Source: an uncultured Eubacteriales bacterium (GTDB lineage Bacteria > Bacillota > Clostridia > Peptostreptococcales > Anaerovoracaceae). From it: a stretch of DNA of 64,000 nt. The stretch covers positions 24,504 to 88,503 of the forward strand of contig UQXL01000007.1 in NCBI GenBank assembly GCA_900545135.1, given 5' to 3'. Made by a program: the position numbers and the translations under genes. Position 1 is the first letter of the stretch. Each line of letters starts with the position of its first letter. Below the pieces are notes generated by a model. It was not told the DNA's origin. It saw only the letters and a list, made by a program, of their open reading frames with translations, and did not search any database. Below, one piece after another: positions 61,114 to 64,000 of the stretch.

Positions 61114-61335
61114 TTCTGCACTCCTTACAAACATTATTATAAATTTTATGACAACAGATATTTTATAACAAAGACTTAAAACTATCAAATATTATTATTG
61201 ATATTCTTAATTATTTGATGAATATCGTTCATAAATTGTGATATAATTATCAAATTGAATATAAGCATACAATAAACGGTAAATTAATATACTTTGATAA
61301 ATGAAATAAGGAATTTTATAAGTAAAAATATATTG

Positions 61336-61365
61336 AAATGACCTGAATTTTAATTTCAGGTCATT
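61336..61365. terminator. Symmetric hairpin left of the origin
   Basis: AAATGACCTGAA and TTCAGGTCATTT form a perfect 12-bp stem with a 6-nt loop and T/A runs on both sides. No gene ends nearby on either strand, so it may insulate the origin from transcription. Confidence 0.55.
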
Positions 61366-61433
61366 TTGATATTTTAAAAAATTTTTTATTTGATGATTTC
61401 TTGAAATATAGATTCAAAAACCTATGCACAACT

Positions 61434-61509
61434 TTATCAACAACCTATGGATTATTTCATTAAATATTTTAATTTTAAATAAAATCAATTCACACTTGCC
61501 TGTGGATAA
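61434..61509. other. oriC: DnaA-box cluster upstream of dnaA (part of oriC)
   Basis: A consensus box TGTGGATAA lies at 61501-61509 (reverse orientation) and a one-mismatch box TTATCAACA at 61434-61442. The flanks 61370-61560 are very AT-rich and suitable for unwinding. Genes to the left run leftward and genes to the right run rightward, as expected for the origin. The remainder of the 61114-61559 gap shows nothing else. Confidence 0.75.
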
Positions 61510-61559
61510 CTTTTAGAATAAAATAAAGACAAGCAGTTATTCAGGAGTATTTTATATTT

Positions 61560-62927
61560 ATGGAAAACAATATTAAAATTTGGGAAGAAGTATTAGAAAA
61601 ATTAAAAGAAAATATCACTCCTATAAGTTTTGAAACATGGTTCAAGCCTCTCAAAATAAGAAGGATAGATAGAGATCTTAATATAGTATACATAGAAATA
61701 AGCGCCGACAAGCGTAACGATTTTATAATAAACACTATCAAAAACCGTTATTTAACTACGCTTGAAGGAGCTTTTAAAGCTGTATTAAATGATGATTTTC
61801 GTGTTGTTTTAAAAAATTCGGAAAATTATGACTCAGAAGAATTAAAAAACGAACAGACAAAAATACAGCCTAAAAATAAATCTTTAAATAAAGAAAAAAT
61901 ATTTAATCCGAGATTTAATTTTGAAAACTTTGTGGTAGGAAACAGCAATAAATATGCCCATGCAGCAGCTCTTGCAGTAGCAGAGTCACCTTCAGAGGCA
62001 TATAACCCTCTTTTCATATACGGAGGCTCAGGTCTGGGAAAAACTCATCTGATGCACGCCATAGGCATATATCTTCTTGAAAAAGACCCTGCTTTAAGCG
62101 TTCTTTACGTATCATCAGAGATGTTCACAAACGAGCTTATAAAAGCACTTAGAGAACATAATATGAACGAATTCAAATCTAAATACAGAAAAGCAGACGT
62201 CCTTCTGATAGACGACATTCAATTTCTTGAAGGAAAGGAAAATACTCAGGAAGAGTTTTTTCATACCTTCAATGCTCTTTATGATTTAAACAGACAAATA
62301 ATAATATCCAGCGACAGAGCTCCCAATAAATTAGTAAACCTTGAAGAAAGGCTGAGATCAAGATTTCAGTGGAACCTTATAGCTGATATTCAGCCGCCTG
62401 ATTATGAGACAAGAGTCGCAATCCTTATGAAAAAAGCGGAAAATATGAACATAGATATTGAAGAAAATCCTGATTTCTACGACGTAATATGTATGATTGC
62501 CGAAAAGATAAAGGATAATATAAGAGAGCTCGAAGGAGCGCTTATAAGGGTAGTCTCATTTTCTCAGCTTCTTAAAGAAAAGCCCGATAAAAATTTTGCA
62601 AAAAAAACGTTGAAAGACTTATTCAGCAACATAGAAACAACTGTAACACCCGAAAAGATAAAAAAAGCCGTCTGTAAGCATTACGGAATAAAGATGGCTG
62701 ATATGGAATCATCAAAAAAGACCAACAATATAGCTTATCCAAGGCAAATAGCAATGTACATAGTAAGAGAAATGACAGATTATTCTTTGCCTAAAATAGG
62801 ACAATTTTTCGGAGGAAAGCATTATACTACCGTTCTATATGCCTGTGAAAAAATAGAAAACGACCAAAAGATAGATAAAAATTTGAAAGAAATAATCGAA
62901 AATATAAAAGAAGAAGTAAAAGAATAA
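61560..62927 (+). CDS. dnaA: Chromosomal replication initiator protein DnaA
   Basis: Initiator ATPase (455 residues). Domain I (about 1-85), a short linker (domain II, about 90-120), AAA+ domain III with Walker A GGSGLGKTH (about 157-165) and Walker B VLLIDDIQFL, and domain IV with the DnaA-box-binding HTH (TDYSLPKIGQFFGGKHYTTV). An AGGAG site precedes the ATG. Boxes on both sides suggest autoregulation as in other bacteria. Confidence 0.97.
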   Translation: MENNIKIWEEVLEKLKENITPISFETWFKPLKIRRIDRDLNIVYIEISADKRNDFIINTIKNRYLTTLEGAFKAVLNDDFRVVLKNSENYDSEELKNEQTKIQPKNKSLNKEKIFNPRFNFENFVVGNSNKYAHAAALAVAESPSEAYNPLFIYGGSGLGKTHLMHAIGIYLLEKDPALSVLYVSSEMFTNELIKALREHNMNEFKSKYRKADVLLIDDIQFLEGKENTQEEFFHTFNALYDLNRQIIISSDRAPNKLVNLEERLRSRFQWNLIADIQPPDYETRVAILMKKAENMNIDIEENPDFYDVICMIAEKIKDNIRELEGALIRVVSFSQLLKEKPDKNFAKKTLKDLFSNIETTVTPEKIKKAVCKHYGIKMADMESSKKTNNIAYPRQIAMYIVREMTDYSLPKIGQFFGGKHYTTVLYACEKIENDQKIDKNLKEIIENIKEEVKE

Positions 62928-62987
62928 TAAATAACCATATTAAAACAATCAACAGGTTTTCCAAATTATTATAATTTTATTTTAAAG

Positions 62988-63051
62988 TTATCCACATATT
63001 TATTAACAGGCTTATGATAAGTCATTGTAACGGATAATAGGGTTATCCACA
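62988..63051. other. DnaA boxes between dnaA and dnaN
   Basis: Two perfect TTATCCACA boxes at 62988-62996 and 63043-63051, 55 bp apart in the same orientation, in the AT-rich 194-bp gap. Together with the upstream cluster they suggest a bipartite origin as in Bacillus subtilis. Confidence 0.85.
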
Positions 63052-63121
63052 GAATTAACAGCCACTACTACTACTATTACTATCCAATATATAAATATTT
63101 ATAAATAGGCGGAGGGAATTT

Positions 63122-63982
63122 ATGAAATTTTCATGTAAACAACAAACATTAACTAAAGCTCTCAATATAGTTTCAAAAGCAGTTACGATAAGAACTACTA
63201 TACCTATACTAAAAGGAATACTTTTAAAAGTAGATGAAGAAGGCATGCTTACAATGTCAGCTTCAGATCTTGATTTAAGCATAGAAAAAAAAGTAAAAGT
63301 TGAAAATAGTGTTCCCGGTTCCATAGTGGTACTTTCAAAATTATTCGGAGATATAATAAGAAAGCTGCCCGATGAGACAATAGTAATAGAGGAAAATGAC
63401 GGAAAAGTCAATATTAAGTGCGCCAGTTCAGAATTCAATATCATAGGACTTCCGTCCGATGAATTTCCTAATATAAACCCTACAGAAGGAAATGAAGAAA
63501 AAATAGTATTCGATAAAGAAATCTTAAAAGACATGATAAGAAAAACTTCCTTCGCCGCCAGTATAGATGAGAATAAGGGAGTTATTACAGGTATTCTCAT
63601 AGAGATGGAAGAAAACACTCTCAATATGGTGGCGGTAGACGGATTCAGAATGGCTATAGCAAGAGAAGCCATGAAGAATAAAGAAAGAGAAAATATAATT
63701 ATTTCCGCGAAAATACTCAGTGAGATAAGCAGAATAATCTCCGAATCTGAAGACGACAGAGACGATATAGAGGTTCTTCTAAGCGATAAAAAGGCAGTTT
63801 TCGTAATGGAAGATACAAAAGTAGTTTCAAGACTCCTCGAGGGAAAGTTCATGGACTATAAGAGAATACTTCCAAGTGAAAACGGATGCAGAGTCGTACT
63901 CAATAAAAATGATTTCATGGACAGCGTAGAAAGAGCTTCCCTCCTCGCAAAAGTAGGAAAAAACAAACTTACCACCTTATAA
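63122..63982 (+). CDS. dnaN: DNA polymerase III beta sliding clamp, interrupted by in-frame TAA
   Basis: Sliding clamp (normally about 366 residues). The reading frame gives domains I and II and the start of domain III (ending LLAKVGKNKLTTL) and then TAA at 63980-63982 after 286 residues. The next codons in the same frame, TAT AAG GAG AAT TTA GCA, read YKENLA, which fits the continuing beta strand of domain III up to the window edge. So the gene looks whole apart from one nonsense codon. The cause may be a base-call error (for example CAA read as TAA) since the clamp is essential. GGAGGG precedes the ATG. Real truncation cannot be excluded. Confidence 0.85.
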   Translation: MKFSCKQQTLTKALNIVSKAVTIRTTIPILKGILLKVDEEGMLTMSASDLDLSIEKKVKVENSVPGSIVVLSKLFGDIIRKLPDETIVIEENDGKVNIKCASSEFNIIGLPSDEFPNINPTEGNEEKIVFDKEILKDMIRKTSFAASIDENKGVITGILIEMEENTLNMVAVDGFRMAIAREAMKNKERENIIISAKILSEISRIISESEDDRDDIEVLLSDKKAVFVMEDTKVVSRLLEGKFMDYKRILPSENGCRVVLNKNDFMDSVERASLLAKVGKNKLTTL

Positions 63983-64000
63983 TATAAGGAGAATTTAGCA

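Noticed and set aside
1..64000. CRISPR array
   Set aside because: No set of regularly spaced identical repeats with unique spacers is present; the repeats noted are irregular and degenerate.

Overview
The window looks like the origin-proximal part of the chromosome of a spore-forming, amino-acid-fermenting member of the Clostridia. The evidence is a complete ornithine-degradation (Stickland-type) gene set, sporulation genes (yabP, yabQ, a spoIIIJ-type yidC, noc, soj/spo0J), Firmicutes-type ribonuclease M5 and GdpP, and a classic dnaA-dnaN origin with rpmH-rnpA-yidD-yidC-jag-mnmE-mnmG-rsmG-noc-parA-parB on its left. A family such as Anaerovoracaceae would fit, but that placement is inference.

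Layout. 1-8.7 kb: a truncated gene at the edge, then the leftward ornithine operon ord - ortA-ortB - oraS-oraE, its sigma-54 activator gene and a divergent ArsR-like gene. The operon has a -24/-12 promoter. An 18-bp palindrome occurs three times, twice as an upstream enhancer and once over the activator's own promoter. 8.9-15 kb: rlmH, yycJ, rnhA and a large RND exporter. 15.3-18.7 kb: a thioredoxin, an OmpR-type two-component system and a PepSY target gene. 19-21.2 kb: a CoA-transferase, tRNA-Arg(CCU) and a small gene with an in-frame UGA plus hairpin that reads as a selenoprotein. 21.2-24 kb: an accessory patch with a TetR regulator, three unrecognised small genes and decayed recombinase sequence. 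24-29.6 kb: a thiol-redox block (flavin reductase, TlpA/ResA-like protein, CcdA, thioredoxin reductase, two further thioredoxins, rhodanese, Crp-type regulator). 29.6-35.2 kb: a MerR-controlled GNAT + heterodimeric ABC exporter operon, an integrase remnant and tRNA-Pro(CGG).

35.4-61.1 kb is almost entirely leftward housekeeping: a cysteine desulfurase-like enzyme, SanA/YdcF-like protein, LTA-synthase-like sulfatase, rsmA-rnmV, divIC-yabQ-yabP, an M23 endopeptidase, dnaD-like, dnaB-rplI-gdpP, a SprT-like protein, parB-parA-noc with a perfect parS, and the rpmH cluster. The origin lies at about 61.4-63.1 kb with DnaA boxes on both sides of dnaA. dnaN then runs rightward but meets an in-frame TAA 18 bases before the window edge.

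How it fits together: ornithine fermentation yields acetyl-CoA and alanine, and the redox block could recycle thiols for reductive fermentation. The UGA-containing gene would need the Sec machinery, which is not in this window. The most interesting items are the candidate selenoprotein, the sigma-54 regulatory circuit with hairpins placed at enzyme boundaries, a G9 tract that could switch a surface protein on and off, and the interrupted dnaN.
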